Shown: positions 30,681-41,188 of the stretch, in pieces
Numbering within the stretch: position 1 is the first letter of the stretch
Layout: each line of letters begins with the position of its first letter
Assembly: GCA_002104985.1 (NCBI GenBank)
Contig: MCGO01000102.1
Coordinates: forward strand, 1-64,000
Length of the DNA: 64,000 nucleotides
Reading direction: 5' to 3'
From: Rhizoclosmatium globosum
Taxonomy: Eukaryota > Chytridiomycota > Chytridiomycetes > Chytridiales > Chytriomycetaceae
The notes under the pieces: model-generated
What the model was told of the DNA's origin: nothing
What the model saw: only the letters and a program-made list of their open reading frames with translations
Databases searched by the model: none
Program-made: the position numbers and the translations under genes

Positions 30681-31151
30681 TTCGAATTTGTTTTAAAAGG
30701 CTTGTTTTAAGCTTGTGTGGTTGTGGTGGGTCTTTTGTGTAGATCTGTGCCACTTTGGGTCAGAAAACCCCTGCTTTTAAAGCGAATTTCCCATGTTTGG
30801 GGCGTGTAGGGGGAGTGGCTTAGTGCCACCTGATTGAGGCGTATTTTTAGTAGCCACCCTGTTTTGGGTTGGTGGTTTTTTTGTTGACTTTTTGTAGTGC
30901 ACAAGCCTTTTGGCTTGGATTGGGTTAAGTTTGGAGGTCTATTGCGACGAATTTAAACTAATGTTCGTGATAAATAATCGAAATTATTGGTTGTTTCTTT
31001 ATTGAGGGGGCTTTGTGCTGTAGTTTGTTTTGTACATGTGATGGGGCAATGGGGGGTAGTGCCACCGTGATTTCGAATTGTGTATCAGATTCAGCGCCTC
31101 AAATTGTGGGATAAAAAGCTGGAGTTAGGTTGGGGGGTGGAGTGTATCAAA
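30681..31151 (-). other. Leader region of Copia 2
   Basis: Non-coding part of the element between gag and the antisense ORF, GT-rich on the plus strand. Likely contains packaging signals and promoters; none recognised. Confidence 0.4.
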
Positions 31152-31943
31152 ATGTCCATGATTGACACACATAGTCCAATGTCAAGTTCTATGTCTGGTT
31201 CCACCCTTGTGTCCCAGTCTATCTACACGTTGGATGATATCTTTGGTTCTGATTTTAGTGTTGATGATAATCCAGTAGTCCAGGATCCTATTGTTCAAGG
31301 TCCAAATGTTCAAGGTCCAGTCAACCCAGTTCCATTGAGTGATCCAGTCCCTATTCATATCCCAGGATTCGACAATCCGATGCATGATGGTTCTGTGTCT
31401 GTTCAGTACCAAGACTGGCTGCGCAGAGTTGTTGAAATGGAAGGAGCTCAGGTTATAAATGCCAATGCCCAGACTGCGCTTGAGCCTGGGGAAAGTCCTT
31501 TCAGCAGCGTGGGCTCGTTCAAGATTGAGCCACTGTATGATGAGCAACTGATGGATGACCATGGGCATGACGTTGAGCAAGGTAGTGCTATCTCTAATCA
31601 AGTATCTGCTGATCAAGTCCATCAAGGCCAGGACAACGATTTGGATATGCCAGATCTTGCTAACGGCGACAGCGTTGACAGCTTGGACGAGGCTGGTGCT
31701 CACGGAAGGGTGTCTTTGGATCAGGATTTACTTCCAGTTGGTGTTCGAGTCCACAATGGAAAAATCTATGTAAAGGACGACCTGCACGAGGGCCATATTA
31801 TGATTCTACCAGGCTTACCGCTTCACAGATTAATGGAATCGCGGGGTGTGCATGGAAGGAATGTTCTGAAGAAGTGGTTACACTGGAATCTTCGCCGTAA
31901 TGGGTTGCACCGCTGGTTTAAGGTGGTTGATAGGATTGATTAG
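31152..31943 (+). CDS. Antisense ORF inside the Copia 2 leader
   Basis: On the strand opposite gag-pol, between the 5' LTR and gag: open from 31080, most plausible ATG 31152 (MSMIDTHSPMSS), 263 residues. Not recognised. The N-terminal half is acidic and Pro/Gln-rich, with short repeats of the type (V/I)QGP. The C-terminal about 60 residues are basic and look folded (HIMILPGLPLHRL, LKKWLHWNLRRNGLHRW), perhaps nucleic-acid binding. A captured host gene or an element-specific accessory protein are the alternatives. Confidence 0.5.
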   Translation: MSMIDTHSPMSSSMSGSTLVSQSIYTLDDIFGSDFSVDDNPVVQDPIVQGPNVQGPVNPVPLSDPVPIHIPGFDNPMHDGSVSVQYQDWLRRVVEMEGAQVINANAQTALEPGESPFSSVGSFKIEPLYDEQLMDDHGHDVEQGSAISNQVSADQVHQGQDNDLDMPDLANGDSVDSLDEAGAHGRVSLDQDLLPVGVRVHNGKIYVKDDLHEGHIMILPGLPLHRLMESRGVHGRNVLKKWLHWNLRRNGLHRWFKVVDRID

Positions 31944-32120
31944 TTCTTCTTTCGAATAAATTGTTGTTTTTCTGTTAGTAATGTTTCAAACTCGTGTGTT
32001 TCAGTTTCGTTTTCAGTTTCGGAAAAATTCCATAACTGTTTCAGAGTCGGAGGAGTGTCTCAGGTTCTTTGAGACTACTTGTGTTTGCAGGTTTCTTGGA
32101 GTACAGTCGGAGGATGAGAC
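31944..32120. other. Copia 2 leader, between antisense ORF and primer site
   Basis: Short, repetitive (several TTTCAGTTTCG-like units near 32000). No coding signal. Confidence 0.35.
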
Positions 32121-32134
32121 TGAGACTCTTAATC
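32121..32134 (-). other. Primer-binding site of Copia 2 (half-tRNA-Lys type)
   Basis: GATTAAGAGTCTCA on the element strand, abutting the 5' LTR. It is the perfect complement of the tRNA-Lys(CUU) anticodon arm TGAGACTCTTAATC (recalled from the common eukaryotic gene), not of a tRNA acceptor end. The geometry matches Drosophila copia, which is primed by a 5' half of tRNA-iMet cut in the anticodon arm. Confidence 0.7.
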
Positions 32135-32322
32135 TATTGGAGTTAGTCGCTAGGGCGAGGACGGTATCCGACTGTGGCAACTGCTAGGAAGGTGAAGGAA
32201 GGATTAAGGAAGGGAACCGACGGTGTTTTTGGGAAAGAAAAAGTTGGGTGATTTATTCATTCTCATCTCTCTTTATAGCGTTTCAAGTCTAGCTCACTTT
32301 GCCCGTGCATCCGATCGCAACA
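32135..32322 (-). repeat. 5' LTR of Copia 2
   Basis: Identical to the left LTR. Followed on the element strand by the primer-binding site with no spacer. Confidence 0.94.
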
Positions 32323-32627
32323 TCAGGAGAAGAAAATAGAATAAGGTAAATCCACTATAGCTAACATTCAATCCATAAAATATCTTTGACAGATGCCTTT
32401 ATATCATCGTTAAAAGCAAATCATCTCATCTTCGACTCAATGCTTGAATCCACGTATACCCTCAATTTAGGCGCAACATCATCATTTCAGCATATTCGTG
32501 GCGGCTCTTTGGAAGCTGGATGATTAAATAACACGCAACACACTGACCAACATCTTTGATTGAAGGGCTTCTTTAATGCGCATTGTGGTATTTATAGTCC
32601 TTTAGCCTATACCGAGATTTAAAATGA
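32323..32627. other. Former upstream region of the kinase chimera
   Basis: Before Copia 2 inserted, this sequence lay directly 5' of the chimera's ATG, so it is probably its promoter and 5' UTR. No extra coding exon joining the kinase frame could be found. Confidence 0.4.
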
Positions 32628-32797
32628 AATTGACTAAAGACAAGTGGTTTTGCCAAGTCCGCCATACCATAGAGTGGGAGCCCAATATCACTCAAATTAT
32701 GGTCATAGCTGGGAGGTGCGTATCCAGGCGGGGCGTCAGGCTCAGTGTCTGTCAAGAGTGTGGCGTTTTGGTTATTTTCTGAATCTCCAATCCACTA
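32628..32797 (-). pseudogene. Truncated copy of the PPxY-motif gene
   Basis: Nearly identical to the first about 43 codons and the 5' flank of the gene at 15876-16685. The start codon is lost (a short deletion leaves TTG where ATG was), and the rest of the gene is missing after the VFSQF region. It marks the boundary of the tandem block duplication. Confidence 0.75.
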
Positions 32798-32873
32798 AAG
32801 TTCATAATAATTAAAATCAATGATTCCATAATATATTTAATAGTGTAACTGTGAATAAGTTGATTGCTCATGA

Positions 32874-34287
32874 TCAGTAAATCCAGGCTCCTATGACATT
32901 ACGCACAGTTCCTGAGTTGGGAACAAGAACCCAGTCTGTATTCAAGTCATTTTTTGTGTACATAGCTCCATCGGTACCCACTCCATAGAGACCTTCAACG
33001 TAACCAGCAGTGCTCATAACACAGCAACCGCCAATAAACTCCCAGGGAGATTCCAAATTCTTTTTCTTGTATAATTGATTATCCGGGCCAGTTCCAACAA
33101 GAACACCGCTATTAATATTGCTTATGTCAACAACAGTACCGGAATTGGGAACAAGAGTCCAGCGACTGCCCGATTTCAAAATATCAGCTGGACGCTTGTA
33201 AAGCTGATTATCCAAGCCAACGCCAACAATAGTGTCTTTGTCTGCAAAAGCAATACTCTTCACCTTTCCAGAGTTGGGAGCTGAAATACAACGAGCTGAG
33301 CTAAACAAAGAATCGCAAAGGTAAAGCTGATAGTCAGTAGCCACGACAATGAATGAATTCATCATCATTTGAATAATATCGAGGGCACGAATGTCGCTTG
33401 GAAGTTGAACCCAAGGACTCGATGCAGATGCTACTTTTTTAATCCACAGTGTATTATCTGGTGCGATTCCTACAAACACTTGAAAAGGTCGCAAATCCGC
33501 GTAATAGGCAACAGAAATTACGCGCTCTGAATTAGGGACTTTATACCACGTTGCACCCAATGATGCAATTTTGTAAACTACGAGGTCAGGACCAATACCG
33601 AGAATACTTCCATCAGGAAGCGCAGACGTTCTTAAGACACAGCAATTACCACGGAAAACCCATGGATCATTCAACGTCTGCTTGGAATAGAGTTTCTGAT
33701 CAGGACCAGTTCCAAGAAGCACGCCATTTGACAAGACAGTGATATCCAAAACAAAACCAGAATTAGGAACAACATTCCAGGTACCAGTGAGGCCATTTCG
33801 CGTGTATAACAAGTTGTCCATTCCGACACCAATCCAGGTTTGTTTGTCCTTAAGAAGATCAATGCTCTTTATCTTTCCAGAGTTTGGAACGATTGTGCAT
33901 GAGTACCAAAAGGAGATACCTGGACATAGCCAAACTGAGTTATCAGTCGCGACAACCAACCACGAAAGGTCAGCTAGCTGAACAAGATCGATTCCTCTCG
34001 CTGGACCCATCAAAGAAATCCAATGAAATGCGTCCACGGTAGGCTTGTAGTAGATTGAGTTGTCTGTTCCAACTCCAAGGACTTGGTCATTGTATGATTG
34101 TCTCGCTGATAAATGGGATCCTCTCGCCGATACAAGACGCTCTGAACTTCCTGTGATGAAATAATATAATTTGTTACAAGTGCGTTTTCAAATTACATAA
34201 TACATGATACAGACCATTTTGAAAGACTTGGCCACTGGCAGTTAGAGGGGAGACACAGGACAAAGCAAAAACTAGGAGGCTCCACAT
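32874..34287 (-). CDS. Secreted tectonin-repeat protein T3
   Basis: Exons, complement(32874..34150, 34215..34287); 449 residues; intron 64 nt. Exon 1 encodes a signal peptide (MWSLLVFALSCVSPLTASG). The mature part has ten tectonin-type repeats in two five-repeat halves, with Cys-Cys pairs GNCCV and GGCCV at matching places and a second matching pair of spaced cysteines in repeats 2 and 7. The donor of this exon 1 is the weak GTCTGT. A duplicate signal-peptide exon with a consensus GTATGT donor lies upstream at 34407-34479 and could be used instead. Confidence 0.82.
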
Positions 34288-34590
34288 TATTTTTGAAGGC
34301 AGAATTGTCTCGAGGAGCGTGTTTTAACAGAGTCTCAGTTGGTGATCGGACCGGGAGATCGGATGATCGCCAGCCTCAAGATTTTGGTGTATTTCCAAAT
34401 ACATACCATTTTGAAAGACTTGGCCACTGGCAGTTAGAGGGAAGACACAGAACGAAGCAAAAACTAAGAGGCTCCACATTATTTTTGAAGGCAGAATTGT
34501 CTCGAGGAGCGTGTTTTAACAGAGTCTCAGTTGGTGATCGGACGGGAGATCGGATGACCGCCAGCCTCCAGATTTGGTAACCAAAGAAAT
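34205..34590 (-). repeat. Tandem duplication of the T3 promoter and signal-peptide exon
   Basis: Two units of about 190 bp, each with GGAGATCGG (34354-34362 and 34545-34553), a 5' leader, an ATG and a 73-nt first exon (34215-34287 and 34407-34479). The encoded signal peptides differ at a few residues. Both are in the right phase to splice to the T3 second exon at 34150. Confidence 0.75.
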
Positions 34591-34845
34591 AGAATAATTA
34601 CAGAATAAAACAGTCATTGGACTCAATCAATATTTAATCGTGAAGAAAATGACGCTCTTAATTCGCAACAGTCAAATAAATACACGAATTGGCGATTGTA
34701 GGTAAAAACTAAAATGGTTTTATTACTTTGCCTCATTTAAAGCATCTTCTCCATCACTTGATTCTCATCACACACCACTTCCACTTCACTCAAAAAAACA
34801 AAAACTGTCATCCTTCAAAAAAGGAAACAATTCTAAACCCTTGTT
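34591..34845. other. Intergenic, TOM70 3' flank
   Basis: AT-rich, with no ORF or RNA gene seen. Confidence 0.35.
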
Positions 34846-37072
34846 TTAAACACCTCCAGCGGCAGCAGCCCCTCTCAACTTTGCATACACATCCGGATAC
34901 ATATTCGAGACATACAACTGCGCCGCACAAGCTTCACGACACGAAATCGCATTCACAAGTTCAGGTTCAGTTCTCGTGACATGGATCGCCGAGTCGTATG
35001 CGTCCAACGCGTCTTGCAGGCGGTTTTGGTGGATGAGGAGTTGTGCGAGTTGGATGTATGCAATGTCGCAGGTGGGGTCGACTTGGGCGGCTTGTTTGCA
35101 GAACTTTTCGGCGGATTCGGGGTCTTGTTTGGCTTGGAGGTAGAGGATTGCTGGGTTGCGTTCAAGATTATTTGCGAAATATAGAGAATGTGAAAGGGGA
35201 GCGGTCACTCACATTTGTTGATGTATGGTAATGGAGATGTTCCATCCATTTCAATCGCCTTGTCAAAGTTCTTCTCAGCCTCCTCGAATCTTCCCATATC
35301 CAACAACACTTCTCCGTAGTAGTTGAACACCTCAGGGATATCTGCAAACTTCTTCAAAGCCTTCACGAAAGTCTTTTCGGCCTGTCCTTGGTCCTGGTTC
35401 TTGTACTGAGCAACAGCGAGTTGGATGTGTGCGTATACAAAGTCATTGTCGAGTTCGAGAGAGCGCTTGTAGTCTCCGATAGCAGCGTGAACGTCGCCGG
35501 TGAGGAAACGGACTTGGCCACGGTGGTAGTAGAGGTCTGGGTCAGTGGAGGAAACCTTTTCGGCGTTTTCGTACTCGCGAAGAGCGGATTCGAGGTCTTG
35601 TCGTTCCATGAAAATAGATGCACGTTTGATGAGGGTGTTCATGGAGGTTGAGTCAAGAGAGAGAGATTTGTCGAGGTGTTGCATCGCGAGTGGGACTGAT
35701 ATGGGGTTGTTTTAGAGGTTCATATCGATAGAAAGTGTCAATACTCAACTGTCTCCCTTCAAGAAGCAGAAAGTTCCAAGAGTGTTGAGCGCAAAGGCTT
35801 GAACCTTGTCAGAGGAGAAGGCGTTGGTTTCGACAGATTCCTCAATGGTTTTCATCGCAGTAGCCCAGTCTCTAGCAAGAACAGCATCGTACGCCTTGTG
35901 CAAGAGAACATCAGAAGTAGATTCTTTAGGGAACTGAGCAACAATAGAAGCACCAAAGTTCTTTGGACGGAAGGAATCCATGTAAGCTGACAAGATCCAT
36001 AAGATTTCTTACCATCAAAACAAAGCGAAACAACAAATACTCACCCTTCACAAAAGTCTCACTAGGCAATCGAGCAACCTTGGTCTCCATAGCCTTGGAA
36101 GCCTTCAAAGTACCAACATCCTTCAAAAGGCGATCGGTAGTCGCAATACTGCTCTCTTTCTTGAATTCCTCCAACATACAAATAGCAGTGTAATCATTCA
36201 AAGCCTTCTCCTTCTCTCCAGTAGCATCGTACGCCTGAGCACGACGGTAGATGGCTTTGATGTAACGGTTGTCGAGTTCGAGAGCAGAGTTACAGTCAGC
36301 AATAGTAGAGACGTGGTCGTTGAGGTTGGAGTAACATGCAGCACGGTTGGCAAAGAAGACAGGGTCAGTTGGGAGAAGGGAAATGGCGGTGGTGTAGTAT
36401 TCGATGGCTTCCTTGTATTTCTTTTCGCCAAAGAGACGGTTTCCGATTGTCTTAGCTTCCTTTGCGAGAGTGGCTGGGTCAGATTCCTGTTGGTGTCATT
36501 GATACATCAGTTGGTTTGTCATTGTGTTTGGAGGATTGGTTGGGTGCGATCCGTAGTCTGGTAGTTTCTGCATCCAGATGCATTGGATACAAGTGAATGA
36601 ATTGAAACAGTTCTATCCAGTTGATTCTGTGTTCCCTCATGGTCATCTTCCAACGTTGCAGGTTTTCCCTTTTCACACATCCCACCGAGAACCCTTCCAG
36701 CCCTCAACAGCCATTGATCCGATCCTTGTTGAGTGAATTCGGGCTTCAAAGTACCTTTGTTTCTTCAGTGGGAACAACTGGCGCAGCCGCAGCAGCCGTT
36801 GCCTCACTTGGTTGAGCAGCAGCGGCCTCCTTCGCAGCCTCGTTCGCCGGAGCAACGTCTGTCCGCCAAAATCAGATGAATTAGGCTCGAAATAGCTTAA
36901 TCAAACCATCGATTTGCTCAGAAGAAACACTCTTTTTGATCTTCTTTTCCCTGATCTTCTGCTGCTTCTTTGCGGTTGGTGCTGCGAGCATCCACACTCC
37001 GACGGCAACAGCGGCGACAGAGAACACGGCCAAGGCGGCGTTTCGTGGGTTGAGCGAGAAGGTTTCACTCAT
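34846..37072 (-). CDS. TOM70: Mitochondrial import receptor Tom70
   Basis: Six exons, complement(34846..35150, 35213..35695, 35750..35986, 36045..36486, 36755..36858, 36907..37072); 578 residues. Tom70 is anchored in the outer mitochondrial membrane and receives Hsp70/Hsp90-bound precursors such as carriers. A single N-terminal helix (AALAVFSVAAVAVGVWMLA, residues 13-31) is followed by a basic stretch and an Ala-rich linker, then the TPR clamp (ESDPATLAKEAKTIGN...) and the C-terminal TPR array. The family-specific LPSETFVKG...AYMDSFRPKNF junction is clear. Intron 2 is long (268 nt). The intron-1 donor (GTTTGA) is weak, so that junction is less certain. A chimeric copy lies at 16948-25090. Confidence 0.9.
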
Positions 37073-37400
37073 TTTCTTGTTCTTTTTTGAACGTGACTCA
37101 CTCCACCACAACTTAAGAATAATGTAGTATTATTTTTTGGATTATACATGGTCCAAGAAGTAGGAGTACACAACTATACATTCTATCTCGTCATCACAAT
37201 TTGTCTCTCCAGTGTCCATTTAAAATTCCAACCCTTCAATTTAAGTTGGAAATTTGAATAATCAACAGGCGCATATAAATTTAAATCGTGTTGCGGCTGG
37301 TAGCAATGGGGCTGAACGGGGCTGACCGCTTTGAAACCGCTGATTGAAAAACGGAACCGCAAGAAGTCTGCAGCTTTCACACATACACACACAAAAAAAC
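37073..37400. other. Divergent region between TOM70 and tectonin T4 remnant
   Basis: Presumed promoters of TOM70 (minus) and of the T4 pseudogene (plus). No other feature seen. Confidence 0.4.
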
Positions 37401-37761
37401 ATGATTCAAAACATTCATCTCTTGCTTGCGTTTGTGTATGGTTGTATTGCAGCTACTTCACACAACGGTAACAGTCATTTTTTGGTATCAGCAGCGATTT
37501 TGTTCTAACCTAGTGACAGTATCGAACTCTCACTCATTCGCGCGTGATGGATATCCTGACAGACTCATTGGAGTCGGCACTGACGGAACAGTTTGGTACA
37601 AGTCTTTCCTCGCACTCAAAGACTGGGTTCCTCTTCAAAGTCCTGCCAGGGTTCTTGACATTGTTCAATGGCCCGACAAGTCTTTTGTAGCCGTTGCTCT
37701 TGACAACACTGTCTGGCTCTGTCCATCCGTTTCTTACTGGTTTAGTTGCTCACATAGTTGA
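37401..37761 (+). pseudogene. Tectonin T4, 5' fragment
   Basis: Exon 1 (37401..37467) encodes a signal peptide like that of T5 (MIQNIHLLLAFVYGCIAA). After a 52-nt intron, exon 2 from 37520 covers repeats 1-2, then diverges and stops at 37761 just after YWFSC. The missing C-terminal part of the same gene is found at about 39876-40285, 2.1 kb away. Confidence 0.75.
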
Positions 37762-38454
37762 CTAGGAGTCAGGCCTCCATTCGAACTTGAAGAATCGAAA
37801 CACATATTATATGCTTCATTGATTCTGATTTCGCTTATGTTGTCAATCCCAGTTTTATCTTAGACAAAGCTACAAAGCATAGGAGCGCCACCTGTAAGCC
37901 ATATTCTGGTGAGTAATGCGGAACGAACAGGGATGATGGCTGTGTCACTTTATTTGCGCATTTGACAATGGTTTTAAGGCCATTCTTAATACTCAGGTTT
38001 AGCGAAGGTTTGGACTTGTTTTCTGCGATATCAGCATGAAGGGATTTCGGTGTGTCTCCGGCATATTTGGCTTGTTGTATCTCCCTTGAACCTGTTTTAC
38101 ATACCATTTGTCCTTCAACTTGTTGAATATATCCTACCGAATTGTTTCCCTCAATAAGTTTTCAACCGTGTTATATGAAATATTGCGTCTTCTACACGTC
38201 AAATCCGGGTTCTCGTGTCGGAGTTCCGCAAGCTGTGTTTCATTGTTATATCTCTCCTACAACAGCCCCATAATGCAATATCCTGATGCGTGTACTATCT
38301 GAAGAACCATTAAATCTATTTTTTACGAAGGGTTATAATTTCGATCTCCATCAAGTCAGAATGTAACCTTTGCGGACCTCCGCCAACTGTTTGACTTGAA
38401 AAAAATAGCGCACAACAGCAGTCGCAACAAGAATCGTCTCTTAAACTGAAACAG
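37762..38454. other. Inserted DNA between T4 fragment and zinc-finger gene
   Basis: No counterpart in the intact paralogue T5. A 90-codon minus-strand ORF (37835-38107) has no recognisable family. Probably contains the zinc-finger gene promoter. Confidence 0.4.
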
Positions 38455-39693
38455 ATGCGCTATCACACAGAAGGAACACGGTTTGGCCACATTGATACTG
38501 CCGAGGTGTATGCAGACGAGGATATCAATCTACCTCAACTCTGCCATGGCAATGCGAAGTCTCAGCAAACTGAGCTAGACCATAGTTTGCGTATTCATAC
38601 ACTGCTTCAGAACTATCAGCCAATGACCGTTGATGAATCGCTCATACTCAGCGACTTTTCAATGTTGGTTGCCCCAAGTCCACGCTTGAACTCACCAGTG
38701 GACACAACCCCTCCTCTAATCGATCCTACCTTCAACTTAGACCAATTCTATGTTGGTTTAGGTATGGAGCCGTTTCTGATGCCGGAACCAATTTCTTTTT
38801 CTTGCGGGGCTCCGCAATTTTATTCGCAACAGCCCTGGGATATTTCGTCCTTTTCGGCTTTCCCTACCATGCCCTTGTACTTGGTTGAGACTCCTTGTCC
38901 GACTCCCACAGCCACATTATATTCTTACCTATCTCCTCCACTTTCAGCTTCTCCCGAAATGGTTACAGCTACTTTCTCGGCTCAAGTGGAAAACCAAGAA
39001 ACTACATTCTTGATGGACCAGCTTTTATTAGGCACATGTATAAAAACGTTGCATCAAATTCCCAGCCCTACAATAATTCCTGACAAAGTCGTGGTCCAAG
39101 CCAGCAACAATCAATCATCAAATGAAGTAGAATCCAAAGAAGGTATAGATCTTCGTCACAAATTTGAAACGCATTCAAAACAACCATCACTACAGAATCA
39201 AGTGCCTCTCACAGATGCCCCGTATCAGGATGTTCAGGATCTTTCACCAAACAAGCAAATCTCAAACAGCACATGCTGAAACACACTGGCGAGCTTCCAT
39301 TTGTCTGTGAATATGAAACCTGCAACAAACGATACAATACTCGAAACAGATTGAAAGTGCACATGTGTCAACATACAGGAATATTGTAAGATTATTTGAA
39401 TGTTTATATTATCTTGTGACTTCTCATTTGCGTTTCCAAGGCCATACGTATGTAAACTCTGTGGCAAAAAATATCCCCAAAAATGCAATCTCAACACTCA
39501 CATGATTACTCACTTGAACCCAAAGGAGAAGCGAGAACATTATAATGCGCAGAAACGGAAGCTTACTTGCAGTATTTGCGACATGAAGTACAAGAATGAG
39601 AAAAGCTTGGACCAGCATTCGTGGAGAGCACATAAAATAAGTGCTAAGGATGCACGAATGACAGTTGAAAGGGAGACAGGCGGCAATTATTGA
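38455..39693 (+). CDS. C2H2 zinc-finger transcription factor
   Basis: Three exons (38455..39142, 39196..39385, 39441..39693), 376 residues. The N-terminal 225 residues are Pro/Ser/Thr-rich and disordered, a likely regulatory or activation region. Four C2H2 fingers follow: CPVSGC...HMLKH, CEYETC...HMCQH, CKLCG...HMITH and CSICD...HSWRAH. The first two have the CX4C spacing seen in TFIIIA/GLI-like fingers. Introns of 53 and 55 nt; the second splits the linker before finger 3. The gene sits wholly between the two halves of the broken tectonin T4. Confidence 0.82.
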
Positions 39694-39875
39694 AGTTGCG
39701 GTAATTATATGAGAATGGATGTTTTGCCTTCTCAACCATCAAAATATAATAGTTCTTGTAGTTTATTGTCCAATAAATTTCCAAACCTTTCATGAATTTC
39801 CAGTTGGCGTCCTGGTTGGAGTCACTGTCACCCATAGCAACACATAGCAACATTTCTCCGGCTATTTCGATCAGA

Positions 39876-40285
39876 TAAAAAATTCTGGAAGAGTGAAAAG
39901 CATCTCATTTATTGACAACGGTAAAACACTGATTGGTGTTGGTTTGGATGATCAGCTGTACACTCGGTCCGGAAACGTGCATGAGGATTCGTACTGGAGC
40001 CTTGTTCCGAACTCTGGGACAGTGGTTGATGTTACTGTCTTGGGCAGTAACATTATTGTTGGAACCGCACCAGATGGTAATCTTTACACGAAGAAAGACT
40101 TGAATTCCCCATGGGAATTCTTGCCAGGAGGTTGTTGCGTTGTTCGGACTTCACCATTCGATGATGGAATTTATGGTATTGGGCCTGATGGAGCAGTCTA
40201 CGCCAAAGAAACATTGGAGTCAAACTGGGTCATGCTTCCAAATTCTTATTCTGTTGTCAATGTTGCAGGAACTCTACTCTATTAG
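39876..40285 (+). pseudogene. Tectonin T4, 3' fragment
   Basis: Encodes repeats 8-10 of a tectonin protein very close to T5 (GVGLDDQLYTRSGNVHED..., GGCCVVRT, ending GTLLY stop). There is no start codon or signal peptide. Together with 37401-37761 it is one gene that lost its middle (about 170 residues) and gained about 2.1 kb. Confidence 0.78.
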
Positions 40286-40371
40286 TTTATTTCCTCATAT
40301 ACTTCCTCAACTAAAAACAATTGTTATATGACACCCAGTTCCTTCACTAACTACCACTATTATAGCAATAA

Positions 40372-41175
40372 CTATTCAGTGTAATTTAATATGATTTCGC
40401 ATAGTATCAAGTTGGGCACAAACATGGCCCACGCCGCAGCATTCAACCACCGAACCATCCACTCCCTGTCTTCATCCGACGTAGGCCTTCCAGCAAAATA
40501 CAACGGAAACATGTACACTCTATAAAGTGCACTACCAATGCCCATCGCAAACAACCGAATAGCCCACCTCCGATGCACTCTTACATTTCCACCACGAATA
40601 CTCAACCAAGTCCGTACTCCAAAATACACCATCAATCCTCCATAAATCAGAAACGCAACATCCATTTCAATTCCTCCAATCGTCCTTACACAAACAACAA
40701 ACACTGATCCTCCAGCCACAGCCAATGCAACGCCGATCAAATACACACGTCCACACCACCGATGCAGCTCAATATAGTTACTTCTAATCCATGGAACCAA
40801 CTGCATAATTCCAATCAAGTTGACTGCAAAGCCACCCACAAAGTGGATGTACATCGACACAGTTCCCAGCACCGTCTTTTTAAAGATTGCACCTATTCCG
40901 AACCAGTCTTTTGGATTTCGTACTAGGTACATTGCGAGGATGTATATGTTGAAGAGGGTGCTGAGGATTGTCATTGCAACTGAAAAGGGTGTCCAACTTC
41001 GTTTGATTAGGATCGGAATCAGTAGTGGTGTATCATGACTTGATTCATTTCCTGATTCAGAAGTATCTCTTGGAAGGCCAGGCTCGGTTGAAGTTGAATG
41101 TACTTCCAGTGCTTGGCTCGGTTGGTCAGTCAAAAGTGGTTCTCTTTCGCTCATTGATTTATTCTTTATTTTCAT
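40372..41175 (-). CDS. DUF2306-type multi-pass membrane protein
   Basis: 267 residues from the ATG at 41175, or 260 from the ATG at 41154 (MSEREPLL). The second start is preferred, because the first leaves only 13 bp to the divergent gene's ATG. A Ser-rich cytosolic N-terminus with EPLL precedes about seven hydrophobic segments. Conserved DUF2306 motifs are visible: LHRWCGRVYLIGV and VHRRWAIRLFAMGIGSALYR, whose His residues could bind metal or haem. Function is not established. Single exon. Confidence 0.75.
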   Translation of the reverse strand: MKIKNKSMSEREPLLTDQPSQALEVHSTSTEPGLPRDTSESGNESSHDTPLLIPILIKRSWTPFSVAMTILSTLFNIYILAMYLVRNPKDWFGIGAIFKKTVLGTVSMYIHFVGGFAVNLIGIMQLVPWIRSNYIELHRWCGRVYLIGVALAVAGGSVFVVCVRTIGGIEMDVAFLIYGGLMVYFGVRTWLSIRGGNVRVHRRWAIRLFAMGIGSALYRVYMFPLYFAGRPTSDEDREWMVRWLNAAAWAMFVPNLILCEIILNYTE

Positions 41176-41188
41176 AAATAAAGATAAA

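Larger units (their letters stand above)
25096..32322 (-). mobile_element. Ty1/Copia LTR retrotransposon 2 (young, interrupted pol)
   Basis: 7227 bp with two identical 188-bp LTRs and a 5-bp target duplication TCAGG (25091-25095 and 32323-32327). Element strand is minus: 5' LTR on the right, then primer site, a long leader with an antisense ORF, gag, -1 slippery site, pol, purine tract (25284-25292) and 3' LTR. Inserted right next to the ATG of the kinase-Tom70 chimera. Identical LTRs indicate very recent insertion although pol is not one continuous frame. Confidence 0.94.

Noticed and set aside
32573..32755. 60-codon ORF as a separate small gene
   Set aside because: Its apparent start is TTG, and it is clearly a truncated copy of the gene at 15876-16685.
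37835..38107. 90-codon minus-strand ORF suspected to be a transposase remnant
   Set aside because: No catalytic motif, terminal repeat or target duplication could be identified.
39234..39497. Minus-strand ORF overlapping the zinc-finger exons
   Set aside because: Shadow of the C2H2 coding region; no independent support.
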